A stretch of DNA of 64,000 nt from Bin34 sp965219935 (GCA_965219935.1 CBDCOU010000003.1:3100001-3164000), one strand, 5' to 3'. Positions 7,926-18,141 are shown, counted from the first letter of the stretch. The notes: a model not told the origin generated them from the letters alone. Made by a program: numbers and translations.

Positions 7926-10640
7926 ATGCAATCCCGCGCAGGTCCCGATCGTTCCGTTGCTCTTCCCTTGTGCATTCCTCTGAACGACTCCGCGATTTCC
8001 CTGACCCGCATTGGTGGAAAAGGCCTGAATCTGGCGAAATTGGCGCAAGCGGGATTTCCCGTACCAGGGGGATTTGTCGTCACAACCGACGGTTATGCTG
8101 CGTTTGTCGAACACGCCGGCATAACCGATTGGATGGCTGAGGAGACCTCCAAGGTCGCCGTATCGAATCCGGATGACCTGACTTCCCTGTCCCAACGCAT
8201 CCGCACCCGGTTCCGGGCAGGCTCCCTGCCGCCGGAATTGGCGACCCAAGTCCGTACCGCCTACGACAATCTGGGCAGACCGCGGGTGGCGGTTCGCTCC
8301 TCCGCCACCGCCGAGGATCTGCCGGACCATTCCTTTGCCGGCCAGCAGGACACATTCCTGAACGTGCTGGGCGACGACGATCTGCTCACCGCCGTAGTCG
8401 ACTGCTTCAGCAGTCTCTGGTCGGCACGCGCCATCGGCTATCGGGCCCGCAACGGCATCGATCAGTCCGCGGTCTCCCTGGCCGTGATCGTGCAGGAGAT
8501 GGTGCAAAGTGAAACCTCGGGCGTCCTGTTCACCGCCAACCCCCTTACGGGGAAGCGTACCGAGTCCGTCATCGAGGCAACCTTCGGCCTGGGCGAACCT
8601 TTGGTCGGCGGCATGGTGGAACCGGATCACTACGTGGTTGACACCCCTACCGGCCAGGTGCTTGAAACGACGGTGGGCACCAAGGCCACCGTGATGCATG
8701 GTCTGGCGGACGGAGGAACCGAAACGGTGCAGGCAGACCGTCGGCAACAGGCCCTCGCGGATGCTCAGATTGGTGCATTGGTGGATCTGGGGCAACGTGT
8801 GGCAGCCCTGTATGGAACGCCCCAGGACATTGAGTGGGCCTTCGCCGACAGCCGTCTATTCCTTCTCCAGGCCCGACCCATCACCACGCTGTACCCGTTG
8901 CCGCAAACCGACGGTTCGGAAGACTTGCGGGTTTATATCTCACTGGGAGCGTTGCAAGGGGTCCTCGATCCGTTCACGCCCCTGGGACAGGACATGATCA
9001 AGGGCCTGTTCGCAGGGATTTGCCGCATCTTCAGGCTTGAGGCAACGATCTTCGACCAACCGCTGGTTCATATCGCCGGTGAACGGCCGTGGATTGCGGT
9101 CACGGCGGCCCTGCGCAATCCGCTTGGCCGCCGCATATTTCACAAGGCCCTGCCGTTGGTGGAACCGGTTGTGGCCCGGTCCATACGTGATCTGACTCGC
9201 GATCCCCGTCTGCCGAGCGGCATCTTTCGTTTGTCAACCCTCGCCCGGGCCGCCCCTGTGCTCGCAAGGTTCCTGCGTGCGATCCTGTTTGCGTGGCTGC
9301 AGCCGGAAGCGGCGCAGCGCCGGGCTCAAGCCTCGATCGAGAAGGTCATCGCCTTGACCGAAGAACAAGCCCAACGCGCAGGCACGCTACACCAATGCCT
9401 TGCCTTGTGGGAATGGCTCTGTCACCAGATCATGCTCCCTGTGGCCCTTCCCCTCTTTGCGCCCTTGATTAGCGTTGGCTACGCATCGTTGCACACGCTG
9501 GGCCGGTTGGCAGCCAAACTGGAAGCCCGCAATCCGGATCTGCCCCCCGGGCTGTTCATGGAGGTGACGCGGGGCCTGGCCAACAACGTCACGACCGAAA
9601 TGGACCTGCAGCTCTGGCGGATAGCCCAACGCATCCGGGCCGATGCCCAGGCGTACGCGGCCTTTTCCACTGCCAGTCCCGAAGCGCTGGCCCGCGACTT
9701 CCACGACCGGAAGCTGCCGGAGTCCGCCCAAACGGCCTTGGTGGAATTCCTGGAGCAGTACGGAATGCGTGGTCTGGCCGAGATCGATGTGGGCCGTCCC
9801 CGCTGGCGGGAACAACCGATCGCCCTCATTCGCGCCCTGCAGAGCTACCTGTCCATCAAGGATGCAAAAGTGGCGCCGGATGCAGTATTTCAACGCGGTC
9901 AACGGGCAGCCAGGGAGGCGGAGCAACACCTTGCGGAGGCAGCCATCACGGGTCTGGGCACGCCTTTGGCCGGCAGTTTGGTGCATTGGCTGACCCGACG
10001 GGTGCGCACCTTGGCCGGTCACCGCGAAAGCCCCAAGTTCCTGTTAATCCGATTGATGGACGTGGCTCGGACAGCCCTGCTGGCCAGCGGACAGGAATTG
10101 GTGGATGCCGGGGTAATCCAGCGGGCGGACGATCTCTTCTTCCTGCACATGAATGAACTGAAAGTGCTGGCCATGTGCACAAGCGGTGACTGGATGCGGC
10201 TGGTTGAGACCCGTCGGGCGACATACAACCGTGAAATGCACCGCGGGATGATCCCGCGGCTTCTCCTCAGCGATGGCACGGCCATCCATGGCACCTCTGA
10301 CGATGCCGCGGAGGCATCCGATCGGACCATTGTCGGCTCCGGTGTATCGCCCGGTACCGTTGAAGGGACGGTGCACGTGGTCTTCAATCCAAACGACGCC
10401 CGGCTGGAACCCGGGGAGATCCTGGTCTGCCCGGGCACCGACCCCTCCTGGACCCCTTTGTTCCTGGCAGCCGGCGGGTTGGTGATGGAAGTGGGCGGGA
10501 TGATGACCCATGGCTCGGTTGTGGCCCGGGAATACGGAATCCCCGCCGTCGCCGGCGTGGACCGCGCGACGGAGCGTTTGCAGTCCGGCCAGCGCGTGCG
10601 CGTAGATGGGCACAGCGGCCGGATTCGGCTGATTGACTAA
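7926..10640 (+). CDS. Rifampicin phosphotransferase-like PEP-synthase-family enzyme
   Basis: A 904-residue phosphotransferase of the PEP synthase/pyruvate phosphate dikinase superfamily. The N-terminal ATP-grasp domain has GGKGLNLAKL (residues 30-39) and VAVRSSATAEDLPDHSFAGQ (121-140). A long, less conserved middle follows. The C-terminal swivelling phosphohistidine domain carries GGMMTHGSVVAREYGIPAV with the catalytic H862. The C-terminal PEP/pyruvate TIM barrel of true PEP synthases is missing. Order and length match rifampicin phosphotransferase (ATP domain, drug domain, His domain), and the TDPSWTPLF run before the His motif is typical of that group. The start at 7926 has GAGAGGAA just upstream. 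It is monocistronic and may inactivate an antibiotic or phosphorylate another small molecule. Confidence 0.75.
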   Translation: MQSRAGPDRSVALPLCIPLNDSAISLTRIGGKGLNLAKLAQAGFPVPGGFVVTTDGYAAFVEHAGITDWMAEETSKVAVSNPDDLTSLSQRIRTRFRAGSLPPELATQVRTAYDNLGRPRVAVRSSATAEDLPDHSFAGQQDTFLNVLGDDDLLTAVVDCFSSLWSARAIGYRARNGIDQSAVSLAVIVQEMVQSETSGVLFTANPLTGKRTESVIEATFGLGEPLVGGMVEPDHYVVDTPTGQVLETTVGTKATVMHGLADGGTETVQADRRQQALADAQIGALVDLGQRVAALYGTPQDIEWAFADSRLFLLQARPITTLYPLPQTDGSEDLRVYISLGALQGVLDPFTPLGQDMIKGLFAGICRIFRLEATIFDQPLVHIAGERPWIAVTAALRNPLGRRIFHKALPLVEPVVARSIRDLTRDPRLPSGIFRLSTLARAAPVLARFLRAILFAWLQPEAAQRRAQASIEKVIALTEEQAQRAGTLHQCLALWEWLCHQIMLPVALPLFAPLISVGYASLHTLGRLAAKLEARNPDLPPGLFMEVTRGLANNVTTEMDLQLWRIAQRIRADAQAYAAFSTASPEALARDFHDRKLPESAQTALVEFLEQYGMRGLAEIDVGRPRWREQPIALIRALQSYLSIKDAKVAPDAVFQRGQRAAREAEQHLAEAAITGLGTPLAGSLVHWLTRRVRTLAGHRESPKFLLIRLMDVARTALLASGQELVDAGVIQRADDLFFLHMNELKVLAMCTSGDWMRLVETRRATYNREMHRGMIPRLLLSDGTAIHGTSDDAAEASDRTIVGSGVSPGTVEGTVHVVFNPNDARLEPGEILVCPGTDPSWTPLFLAAGGLVMEVGGMMTHGSVVAREYGIPAVAGVDRATERLQSGQRVRVDGHSGRIRLID

Positions 10641-10753
10641 CTCGGTCTTCGGCCATGTCCGCCACGACAAGGCGCGACCAGGATCTTCGGCCGGTGAGCG
10701 GTGACACCGGGGCTGCCTACAAAATACAGAACCATGGATCCGGAGCCGTCATT

Positions 10754-10759
10754 TAGAAT
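10754..10759 (+). promoter_or_regulatory. Putative -10 element (TAGAAT)
   Basis: TAGAAT in an AT-richer patch between the phosphotransferase-like gene and the hydrolase gene starting at 10851. It is identical to the hexamers at 7885 and 58093. Confidence 0.3.
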
Positions 10760-10850
10760 CAGTCCTGTCGGCAAGGTGCATGCCACGGACGCAGATGACC
10801 TGTGGTGACGACACCCGGCTTCTTCCACGCAACAGACAAGGGGATTTGAA

Positions 10851-11849
10851 ATGCAGCCACTGCCGGAAGGGCGTTCCTTGGCCCAGACCTACGAACTGTT
10901 GCAGGGAGCGATCGACATCCATGTCCACGCCGGCCCGCATCTGACATCGAGTCCCCGCCGCGTCGATCCCTTCGAAGCCGCCCAGGAAGCCAAGGCCGCG
11001 GGCATGCAGGCCATCGTCCTGCTGGACGTTTTTGAAATGACCAACGGTGTCTCCTGGCTTGTCAACAAGATCGTGCCCGACTTCCAGACCTACGGCGGCC
11101 TGATTCTGAACACCGTCTACGGAGGCATGAACCCACGGGCAGTGAAGACAGCCCTCCACTATGGGGACTGTGCCAAGTACATTAGCTTCGGGGCCCATTC
11201 CACCTACTTTCAGGCGGCCCGCGAAGGACGGTTCATCGACGGCAAGTTCCGCCCCCTGTCGGAGATCTACCCCAAGTTCAAGACGGAGGAGCTGGACCGC
11301 TGTATTCGCATCCCGATCGATGAAGATCCCGACGAACACCTGGACGAGATCCTGACCCTGATTGCCGAAAACCCGCAGGTGTACATGGACACCGGACATG
11401 TCTCCGTGGAAGAGGCCGTGCGCCTGGTGGATCTGCAGGACCGCTACGGGTACAGCAATGTGATTGTGTCCAGTTCCGTCACGAAGATTGCTTCCATCGA
11501 AACCCTGCAGGCCATGGCGGCCAAGGGTGCACTTATCGAATTCTCCTTTGCGGCCTACACGGCGGCCACGCCCATTCCCCTGACGCACTACTACGTGGAA
11601 AAGGAATACACCTCAATCGACGAGGGCATGAGCGAAGGCCCCAAGGGTGGCATTACGGAAGTGGCCCGCTACATCGAAGCCATCGGAGCCGAACACTGCG
11701 TCATGTCCACGGACTTTGGCCGCTATGCACTGTCCACACCATTGGAAGGGCTACGCCAGTTCATCGCCTGCATGCTGGATCTGGGCATTCCCGCCGACGA
11801 CATTCATACCATGATCAAAACCAATCCGGAGCGCCTCCTGCGAGTTTAG
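10851..11849 (+). CDS. DUF6282-like metal-dependent hydrolase (amidohydrolase fold)
   Basis: A 332-residue protein of the amidohydrolase-like superfamily. GAIDIHVHAGPHLTSSPRRV (residues 20-39) holds the HxH metal motif of strand 1; conserved-looking acidic and histidine positions follow in VYMDTGHVSVEEA and in MSTDFGRY near the C-terminus. It resembles the family called DUF6282, whose substrate is unknown. The start is supported by AAGGGGATTTGAA before the ATG. It is followed after 134 bases by the LRR lipoprotein gene, without a visible terminator, so the two may be co-transcribed. A role in small-molecule (lactone or amide) catabolism is inference. Confidence 0.7.
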   Translation: MQPLPEGRSLAQTYELLQGAIDIHVHAGPHLTSSPRRVDPFEAAQEAKAAGMQAIVLLDVFEMTNGVSWLVNKIVPDFQTYGGLILNTVYGGMNPRAVKTALHYGDCAKYISFGAHSTYFQAAREGRFIDGKFRPLSEIYPKFKTEELDRCIRIPIDEDPDEHLDEILTLIAENPQVYMDTGHVSVEEAVRLVDLQDRYGYSNVIVSSSVTKIASIETLQAMAAKGALIEFSFAAYTAATPIPLTHYYVEKEYTSIDEGMSEGPKGGITEVARYIEAIGAEHCVMSTDFGRYALSTPLEGLRQFIACMLDLGIPADDIHTMIKTNPERLLRV

Positions 11850-11983
11850 AAACAGGTGGCATTGTCTGCATGGGTGCTGCTATCTCCTCCGTGCGGGAAC
11901 ATGGAGGAGTGGCACAGGTCGTCTCACTTCGTAATCTGCAGTACGACCCCCTGCCTAGATGGATTAATGCCCCGACAGACGCG

Positions 11984-14587
11984 ATGAACGGCCGAACGCA
12001 CACGATCGGCAGACTCAAGCGCGCCCGGTCTTGGTGTCTTGCGGTGTCGTTGGCCGTACTGGTGTGCCTTTCCGGCGCATGCACCGATAGTTATGTCCCG
12101 GACCCGGCTGGTCCGACCGAACTGCATCAGGCACTCCTACCTACCGAAGTCGGAGCCGAAGCCGTCTGGAACGCGGACGTAGAGTACGAAGTGGTCGGTG
12201 CAAGTGTTTTGGCCACATTCGATGTGACGATCAAGGACGAAGGCGCGAGCGCAACCGGTGTCGATCGGCCATTGTTTCAGGTGCCTGACACCTTAAGGCC
12301 CGACAACGATCATGTACGGGAGGTGACCGTCAGGACCGAAACGGCCGACGGCACGTCCACCACGGCCGAACAGCGAGCCACGGTCCAAGTGCGCATTTCC
12401 GCCAACGGCAACGCGTACCTGATAAGCCGGCTCCCGGACATCGGCGACTTCCCGATTCGCGTTCGAGGAACGGTGGTCTATCCTGCTGCCGGAGCCTCGC
12501 CTGCAGTGTGCGCTCGAACATCCATAATCCAACGGGCGATACTCAGCGAGTTGCGCAAGTTGGGCTATCGGCGGGATTACGGGTGCCAGGATGTCGGTTG
12601 GCAGGATCTGGCTGCGATCCGAGCCCTTGAGTTCCCCCCCAAACAATTTGCAAAAGACTATCGGCTCCCTTTCGTCGGGCAGGTGGACGATCTGGCTGGA
12701 TTGGTTCATCTGAACCGCGCACGCCTTCTTGTGCTTGCCGATGAAGTCGGAGGTGGCATGTTTGCCCACACCCCGAACCTGGAGACACTGGACCTGATCC
12801 TAGGCGCCAAGAACAGAAACACGGTTGTGGGGAACCCTGAGTTCTTCAGGCATGTGCCCAACCTCTCGACGCTGCACCTTCATGTGCACAAATTCCATCC
12901 CGACATCCTGGCGGGAGCGCCGCAACTGCGTTCGCTGACCGTTCGGCCCACAGCAACCTGGGGGCTGGAGGACTTCGTCATTCCGGTCGACTTCTTGGCA
13001 CACGTGCCAAATCTGGAAACGCTGGACCTCGCCGGCATGCGGAGCCTCCCGGCAGAATTGCTCGTGAACGTGCCCCGATTGCGCATCTTAAGTGTCAGGT
13101 CGAGCGTCCCTCCACACTTCCTGCGGCACAGTCGTTTGTTGACGGACCTCGAACTGAACTTGGAGTCAAGGTCCGTGCCGGACAATCTTCTGGCCCCGGT
13201 TCCCGAATTGCAGCGTCTGCGGGTGACAGCAGACAAACTACCACCCGGGATGTTGTCGGGAACCCGGCGCCTAACCGACTTGTATCTGGCCAGCCGCGAG
13301 GTGCCCGAGGGTTTCCTGAGACACACGCCCCGGCTCGTACGGCTTGAACTCGAACTGTACGGTTCGATGATCGTTCCGTCCAACTTGCTTCAGGGGTTGC
13401 ACGGTTTGACCGATCTGACAATCCGGGCTCCCTGCGGACTAACCTTCTCGGATGGGAAGACACCCGGATGCAGTACCGGAACGGCGAAAGATGGCGCAGA
13501 GAATTTTAGTCTCCCTCCGGAATGGCTGGCCGATACGCGCCGGCTGAAAACCCTGTCGTTGGACTTCGCCTATACCGACCTGACGTTTCCCAATTCGTTC
13601 TTCGCGAATACGGCTGCGCTGGTTTCGCTCGAAGTCAAGGCGAATTCTGTGGTCGTTTCCGAACGGTTGCTGGCCGACACGCGTGGTTTGCGGCGGTTAA
13701 TCTTGGACGCCACTTTCCATGCTGCGCCAGTCGATCTGCTGGCCTCAACTCCGGATTTGGCCGCACTCAAGCTATCGTCGGACACTGCACTGGACCGACG
13801 ATTTTTCATGCACGTTCCATTACTCAAGGAGCTCGATCTGAGAATGCCGGAACCCGTGGATGGGGAACTCTTCAGCCTGTTGCCGCGCCTCGAACGACTG
13901 TCACTCCACGTGGACGGCCGGCTTCCAGAGCAAATGGTACTGTCCTTGCCAAACCTGCGTCAGCTCGAACTATTAGCTGACGGCGAACTCCCGCCCAACC
14001 TGCTTGGAGACACGCCGAGTCTGACCCACGTCAGACTCGCGCCGACTTCGCCCCTGCCTGACGGATTGTTTCGGACGGTCTCCGCATTGACCCACCTGCA
14101 CCTGGTGCTGAGCGACCCGATGCCACCGGAACTCCTCTCCCATGCCCGCGGGCTCCGGCGCCTGTATCTCGCCGGCAACTCATTTGATTACGAATTCGAG
14201 CTGCCTGAATTGGAATACCTGACCCTGGTGGCCCGCGAATACGACCTTGTATTGTCGCAAAACTTCCTCAAAGGCATGCCGACACTACGGTACATGGATC
14301 TCCTTTGGGGAACCAGGAAACCGGGCGGCGTTTTCGGCCTTGATTCGAGCAGCGTCAACCTATCGCATGCACCTCAGCTCAAGACCATCGTCTTCGGTGC
14401 TAATTTTAGTCCGGGTTCGAAGAGATGTGCATCTCTGTCGTCAACGCTCGCTGCCTATGTGGCTCCTCACTACTTGTTCAACATCTATTTGCCTCCCGAC
14501 GGTCTACGGGATTGGAGCTGGGGCGACGACGATCTAGTGGAGGTCTGCCGTAATTCCGAACCAGTATGTTATGACTATACATGTTGA
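11984..14587 (+). CDS. Secreted leucine-rich-repeat lipoprotein (paralogue of the 20755-23589 protein)
   Basis: An 867-residue exported protein. From the ATG at 11984 there is a basic N-terminus, a hydrophobic core and the lipobox LSGAC. A beta-rich domain follows (about residues 35-165). A helical cap then carries two cysteines: CARTSIIQRAILSEL and, further on, CQDVGWQDLAAIRALEF. Roughly 20 LRR units follow, with the pattern F/L-L-x-x-x-P-x-L-x-x-L-x-L and a variable LP segment, about 23-24 residues each. The C-terminal cap has four cysteines, ending VCYDYTC. In-frame sequence upstream to 11870 is not signal-like. The same three-part layout occurs in the other LRR protein here. A surface adhesion or binding role is inference. 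Confidence 0.8.
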   Translation: MNGRTHTIGRLKRARSWCLAVSLAVLVCLSGACTDSYVPDPAGPTELHQALLPTEVGAEAVWNADVEYEVVGASVLATFDVTIKDEGASATGVDRPLFQVPDTLRPDNDHVREVTVRTETADGTSTTAEQRATVQVRISANGNAYLISRLPDIGDFPIRVRGTVVYPAAGASPAVCARTSIIQRAILSELRKLGYRRDYGCQDVGWQDLAAIRALEFPPKQFAKDYRLPFVGQVDDLAGLVHLNRARLLVLADEVGGGMFAHTPNLETLDLILGAKNRNTVVGNPEFFRHVPNLSTLHLHVHKFHPDILAGAPQLRSLTVRPTATWGLEDFVIPVDFLAHVPNLETLDLAGMRSLPAELLVNVPRLRILSVRSSVPPHFLRHSRLLTDLELNLESRSVPDNLLAPVPELQRLRVTADKLPPGMLSGTRRLTDLYLASREVPEGFLRHTPRLVRLELELYGSMIVPSNLLQGLHGLTDLTIRAPCGLTFSDGKTPGCSTGTAKDGAENFSLPPEWLADTRRLKTLSLDFAYTDLTFPNSFFANTAALVSLEVKANSVVVSERLLADTRGLRRLILDATFHAAPVDLLASTPDLAALKLSSDTALDRRFFMHVPLLKELDLRMPEPVDGELFSLLPRLERLSLHVDGRLPEQMVLSLPNLRQLELLADGELPPNLLGDTPSLTHVRLAPTSPLPDGLFRTVSALTHLHLVLSDPMPPELLSHARGLRRLYLAGNSFDYEFELPELEYLTLVAREYDLVLSQNFLKGMPTLRYMDLLWGTRKPGGVFGLDSSSVNLSHAPQLKTIVFGANFSPGSKRCASLSSTLAAYVAPHYLFNIYLPPDGLRDWSWGDDDLVEVCRNSEPVCYDYTC

Positions 14588-14610
14588 CGGATGTGCCGGG
14601 AGGGACGACC

Positions 14611-15374
14611 ATGGCTCCCAAGACGGCTATCGTCTGAGCGGTGGAGGGCACGGCGGACGCGCTGAATGCCCAGTACCGGGCCGAAGCCGTGGCTGAATTG
14701 CATACGCGGCTGCATGCGCTGTCTCGGTTGCGCTTGGGCGAGGGACCGACGGGGTGGCGGCCTTTGTGGGGGGCAGCCGGAATGCCTTTCAGGACTGGAT
14801 TGGGACGGAGTCCGGAGTGGTCTACACCCATGGCAGCCTGTATACGCTGCTGCCGAGGCTGGGGATCCGCCTCAAGACCCCGCGGCCCGTCACACGCAGG
14901 TCGCCCCCAGGCTCAGGCCACCTTGAAACAGGGGGCTCGGGCCTTGGCTGGCCACGGCCGATTAGAAGGCTGGCCAAGGAATCGTGCGGGGGGACGAGTT
15001 GCGGCTGGGGCTGCTTGGCCGCGTGTGCAAGGTGTGGGCACCGCGCGGGGTGGCGGTGTCCCAGGTCGTGCCAATCGGCTGGAAGCACATCTATGTGGCG
15101 ATGACATCAACCCCATGGCGGGACGACTGTGGTGGGCGTGGCAGCAGTACATGAAGGGCGCTGAGATGGCCCACATCTAGGGGTCTGGACAAAGGGGCCG
15201 GACATCGACAGTTGGGTCTGGGACGGGGCCTGGGGCCACACGGGCGAGGACATTCAGGTGGTGGACGCGCCCCGGGTGGTGCAGCCGCCCTATGCCCCCG
15301 AGCTGAGTCCGGTCGAGCGCTTCTTCCGGGAGTTGCGGCGGGCCATTGAGGAACAGGTCTATCCGGACCTGTAG
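14611..15374 (+). pseudogene. IS630-family transposase, frameshifted remnant
   Basis: An IS630/Tc1-type transposase broken by several frameshifts. The ATG at 14611 follows GGGAGGG and reads MAPKTAIV before a stop. In one frame about 14790-14890 gives GSLYTLLPRLGIRLKTPRP, the helix-turn-helix/linker segment. In another, about 14983-15106 gives DELRLGLLGRVCKVWAPRG, with the first catalytic acidic region. At 15258-15374 PPYAPELSPVERFFRELRR holds the terminal DDE motif. No single frame spans the gene. Terminal inverted repeats were not identified. Confidence 0.8.
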
Positions 15375-15719
15375 CTCCTACCCGCCGACACTCAAGAAAT
15401 CCTTTCATGATGGATGGGCAAAACAGGTGATCCACTTCTAGATTCCCGTTCCGCCACTGGTTCATGCTGGCCCGTGAACCCTGGCGGGAATATTGTGGGG
15501 TTGTTCCCGGCCCTCGTCGTCCACACCGCCGACATCCAGAGCCGAGTCAGGGTTCGGACCGTACTGACTAGGCTGGTAGACCGTTTCATCCGATTCGATG
15601 ACCACCGTGTCGACTCGGGCAGCCTCAAAGGCACATCGGACGCAGTCCAGGAGAAGGACGGCGTCGTCGATATCACGCTCTTGCAGCGAACTGCACACAA
15701 CAGTGCCGATGACATTCTC

Positions 15720-15800
15720 CTGTAGGCCCGAACGTCGTCGGTGCACGGTTCCCAATGCTTGAAGCCGTTGTTCCTTAAGACCTAGTAGTTTCGGGGGCTT
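15720..15800 (-). pseudogene. Possible HflX N-terminal fragment
   Basis: On the minus strand KPPKLLGLKEQRLQALGTVH followed by RRR resembles the start of HflX GTPases, where a KP-LLGLK-x5-AL-x4-RRR pattern introduces the first domain. Nothing like the GTPase core follows; the frame runs 90 residues further without recognisable features. The match is short, so this is a weak call. The remaining sequence between the IS630 remnant and the next gene (15375-15890) shows nothing else I recognise. Confidence 0.3.
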
Positions 15801-15891
15801 CGTTATCGGTTGAGAGGGGCCGTGCTGCATGCCCCTGCAACTCGAATTCGGATGGAGCAGGCTCCACCGCCTGCCTGCATCTCAGACTGGA

Positions 15892-18039
15892 TCAGGCGAT
15901 ATCCTTCACACAGCGGAAGCCGATGGTGGCACAGCGGTCGAGGCCGGGATACATCAGCAGCATCTTCTCGTGGCAATCGTTGGGCTGCGCGCCGCTGGCG
16001 TTGTACCAGATGCTGCCCTCTACTTTGAGATGACCACCGCCGCGAATGATGGCGTAACGGGTGTGGCCATCGTCACGTTCGCTTTCGGTCCATTCCCACA
16101 CATTGCCGGCCATGTCCAGAATCCCGTAGCAGCTGACGCCGCCTGGATACCGATCCACAGGCGTGGTGTCGTCGGATCCGCTGTTGCACAGGGAGGGGTC
16201 AAAGCGATCCCCCCAGGGCCACACGGCGAACCCCGCCGCGCGCTGCCACTCCTCTTCGCGCGGCAAGCGCTTGCCCGCCCAGCGTGCATACGCCCGCGCG
16301 TCATCCAGGTCCACCCACACCACCGGATGCCGCTCCTTCCCCGCCGGCACGGACCAAGTCCAGGGTTCCCGCTCCCTGCCCACTGCGCGCAACCAATGAC
16401 GCAGAAAGTGGGTCGGATCCCGCGGCATGTAATGGGTCTCCGCCAGGAACTCCCGGTAGGCGGCGTTGGTCACTTCGGTTTCATCCATCCAGTAGTCGGC
16501 CAGATCGATATATTGGAGAGGATGGTTCTTGTCCAGGTGGTGAGCAATACCGCCATAGCAAGCCCCTTCCATAACAGTCGAGGTGTTGTGGCGGACAACG
16601 AAACGGAAGTGTCCGCCCGGCACACGACACATGCCCTCCGGCACTTCCCCGTCGGTGACCGGAGTCGAGGGAGCCACCGCACGCAGTTTCAGGTTGGCCA
16701 GGGTGATACGGGCGCGATCGATGCCGGTGCCTTCCAGCGCGGAAGGCTTCGTCGTCGGAGCCGGTGGCAACGCCACGGCTACGTCGGCCGGTGCGGACAC
16801 CACGCAGCCGGCTTCGCCCGGCTTCAGCGATAGGACGAGCCGATGGAGGTCTGCGTGTGCCTCCGGCTGGATCTCCATGCCTTGCCAGACGTCGTAGTGG
16901 CGGAGTTCAAGGCCACCCTCCGTTGCGGCCGGGACCGTCAACACCGGCGCATCGACCGGACCGCCCGACGCGTTGAGCAAGGTGTGCACGGTGATGTCTC
17001 CCGAGTGCCAGCGGTGCGCGTACACGCCTTCCACATGCGTGGTGACATAGGGCTGCCAGCCCGGATCCTGAAAGGCCTCCGCATACTCGCGCAGCAACCG
17101 GACGCAGCGACGCAGCAGGGAGCACTCCTCCGAGGACCAGGGATTCCACCAGCCGAAGATGTTCTCCCATACGACCAGTCCGCAGCCGTGGAAGAAGGCC
17201 TCCTGAACGTAGGCCCGCCGATCAAGCGACTCCCGGTTGATGGCTCGAAACGAGAAGCGGGGCTCCAGCCAGCGGATGGTCGACAGCTTGGGCGGCGTAA
17301 GCGCGGAAGGCGGAAGCCAGCTGCCGGTGATCGAGTTGAGCGCGTCCAACGGCGGCACGCCTTCCGGATTGAAGACGACATGCGGATTGGCTCGTTCCAG
17401 AGGCGCGCGGAATCCCGGATCGTCGAAAGCCATTGTGTCGAGAAAAACCCCGTCGGCCCCGATGGCCTCGATCAACGCGGCCAAGGCTTCCGCGTCGGCA
17501 AGAGCGGGGGCTCCCTTGTCTGGAAAGGTATACCGGTATCCCCGGGGATCGGTACTGGGAGCGGCCCCCGCCTCGCGCCGGGTGCCAATGTCCCACGGGT
17601 TGTACGTCACAAATACCCGCACACCCCGTTCGTGAGCGCGTGCGGTCAGGGCGCGCAGACCCGGCAACCCTCCCGGCATGTCGCGGTAGAAGTCGATCTG
17701 GTTGCGCCCGTCAATGCCCAGGCGCGGGTAGGACTGCCACAGCATGATGAAGTCGTAGCCGCCGAATTCGCGTTCACCGTCGTCGAGCACCTCGTCGATG
17801 CGGTAGCGGCCCGTTTCCCGATCGTAGAAACAGGTGTCGTATATGAACAGAAAGGCCTCGACGTAGGCCCGGCGATACCAGGCCAAGCCCTCGCGCTCAA
17901 AGATACGGCCGTCCAGCGTGCGACGCAGTTGCTCACGGATGTGCTCCAGCTCGGCGTCGACGGTCCCTGGGCGGCCAACATGAGCTGAGAAGTCAATGAA
18001 CGAACTGGCGCGCCAGTCAGTCGAATCAATGGGTTTCAT
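15892..18039 (-). CDS. TIM-barrel glycosidase-like domain fused to a formylglycine-generating-enzyme-like (FGE-sulfatase) domain
   Basis: A 715-residue two-domain protein. The N-terminal half looks like a glycoside-hydrolase TIM barrel: FIMLWQSYPRLGIDGRNQID, GVRVFVTYNPWDIGTRRE, GADGVFLDTMAFDDPGFR and FHGCGLVVWENIFGWWNPWS read like successive barrel strands with acidic residues at their ends. A beta-sandwich-like linker follows. The C-terminal third (from about residue 465) is an FGE/SUMF1-type domain: MCRVPGGHFRF, YWMDETEVTNAAYREFL, GKRLPREEEWQRAA, YGILDMAGNVWEWTESE and a final IGFRCVKD. There is no signal peptide, so it is probably cytoplasmic. No sulfatase gene is nearby. Substrate and reaction cannot be named. 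Confidence 0.72.
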   Translation of the reverse strand: MKPIDSTDWRASSFIDFSAHVGRPGTVDAELEHIREQLRRTLDGRIFEREGLAWYRRAYVEAFLFIYDTCFYDRETGRYRIDEVLDDGEREFGGYDFIMLWQSYPRLGIDGRNQIDFYRDMPGGLPGLRALTARAHERGVRVFVTYNPWDIGTRREAGAAPSTDPRGYRYTFPDKGAPALADAEALAALIEAIGADGVFLDTMAFDDPGFRAPLERANPHVVFNPEGVPPLDALNSITGSWLPPSALTPPKLSTIRWLEPRFSFRAINRESLDRRAYVQEAFFHGCGLVVWENIFGWWNPWSSEECSLLRRCVRLLREYAEAFQDPGWQPYVTTHVEGVYAHRWHSGDITVHTLLNASGGPVDAPVLTVPAATEGGLELRHYDVWQGMEIQPEAHADLHRLVLSLKPGEAGCVVSAPADVAVALPPAPTTKPSALEGTGIDRARITLANLKLRAVAPSTPVTDGEVPEGMCRVPGGHFRFVVRHNTSTVMEGACYGGIAHHLDKNHPLQYIDLADYWMDETEVTNAAYREFLAETHYMPRDPTHFLRHWLRAVGREREPWTWSVPAGKERHPVVWVDLDDARAYARWAGKRLPREEEWQRAAGFAVWPWGDRFDPSLCNSGSDDTTPVDRYPGGVSCYGILDMAGNVWEWTESERDDGHTRYAIIRGGGHLKVEGSIWYNASGAQPNDCHEKMLLMYPGLDRCATIGFRCVKDIA

Positions 18040-18141
18040 GGTGCCAACCTTAGAACGAAAAGTGAACAGCCTCCAGCATAGGAACCGCTGGCCACTGGGA
18101 TGGCAAGGACGCCGGTCATGCTTGCCGGCCGGCTCGCGGGC

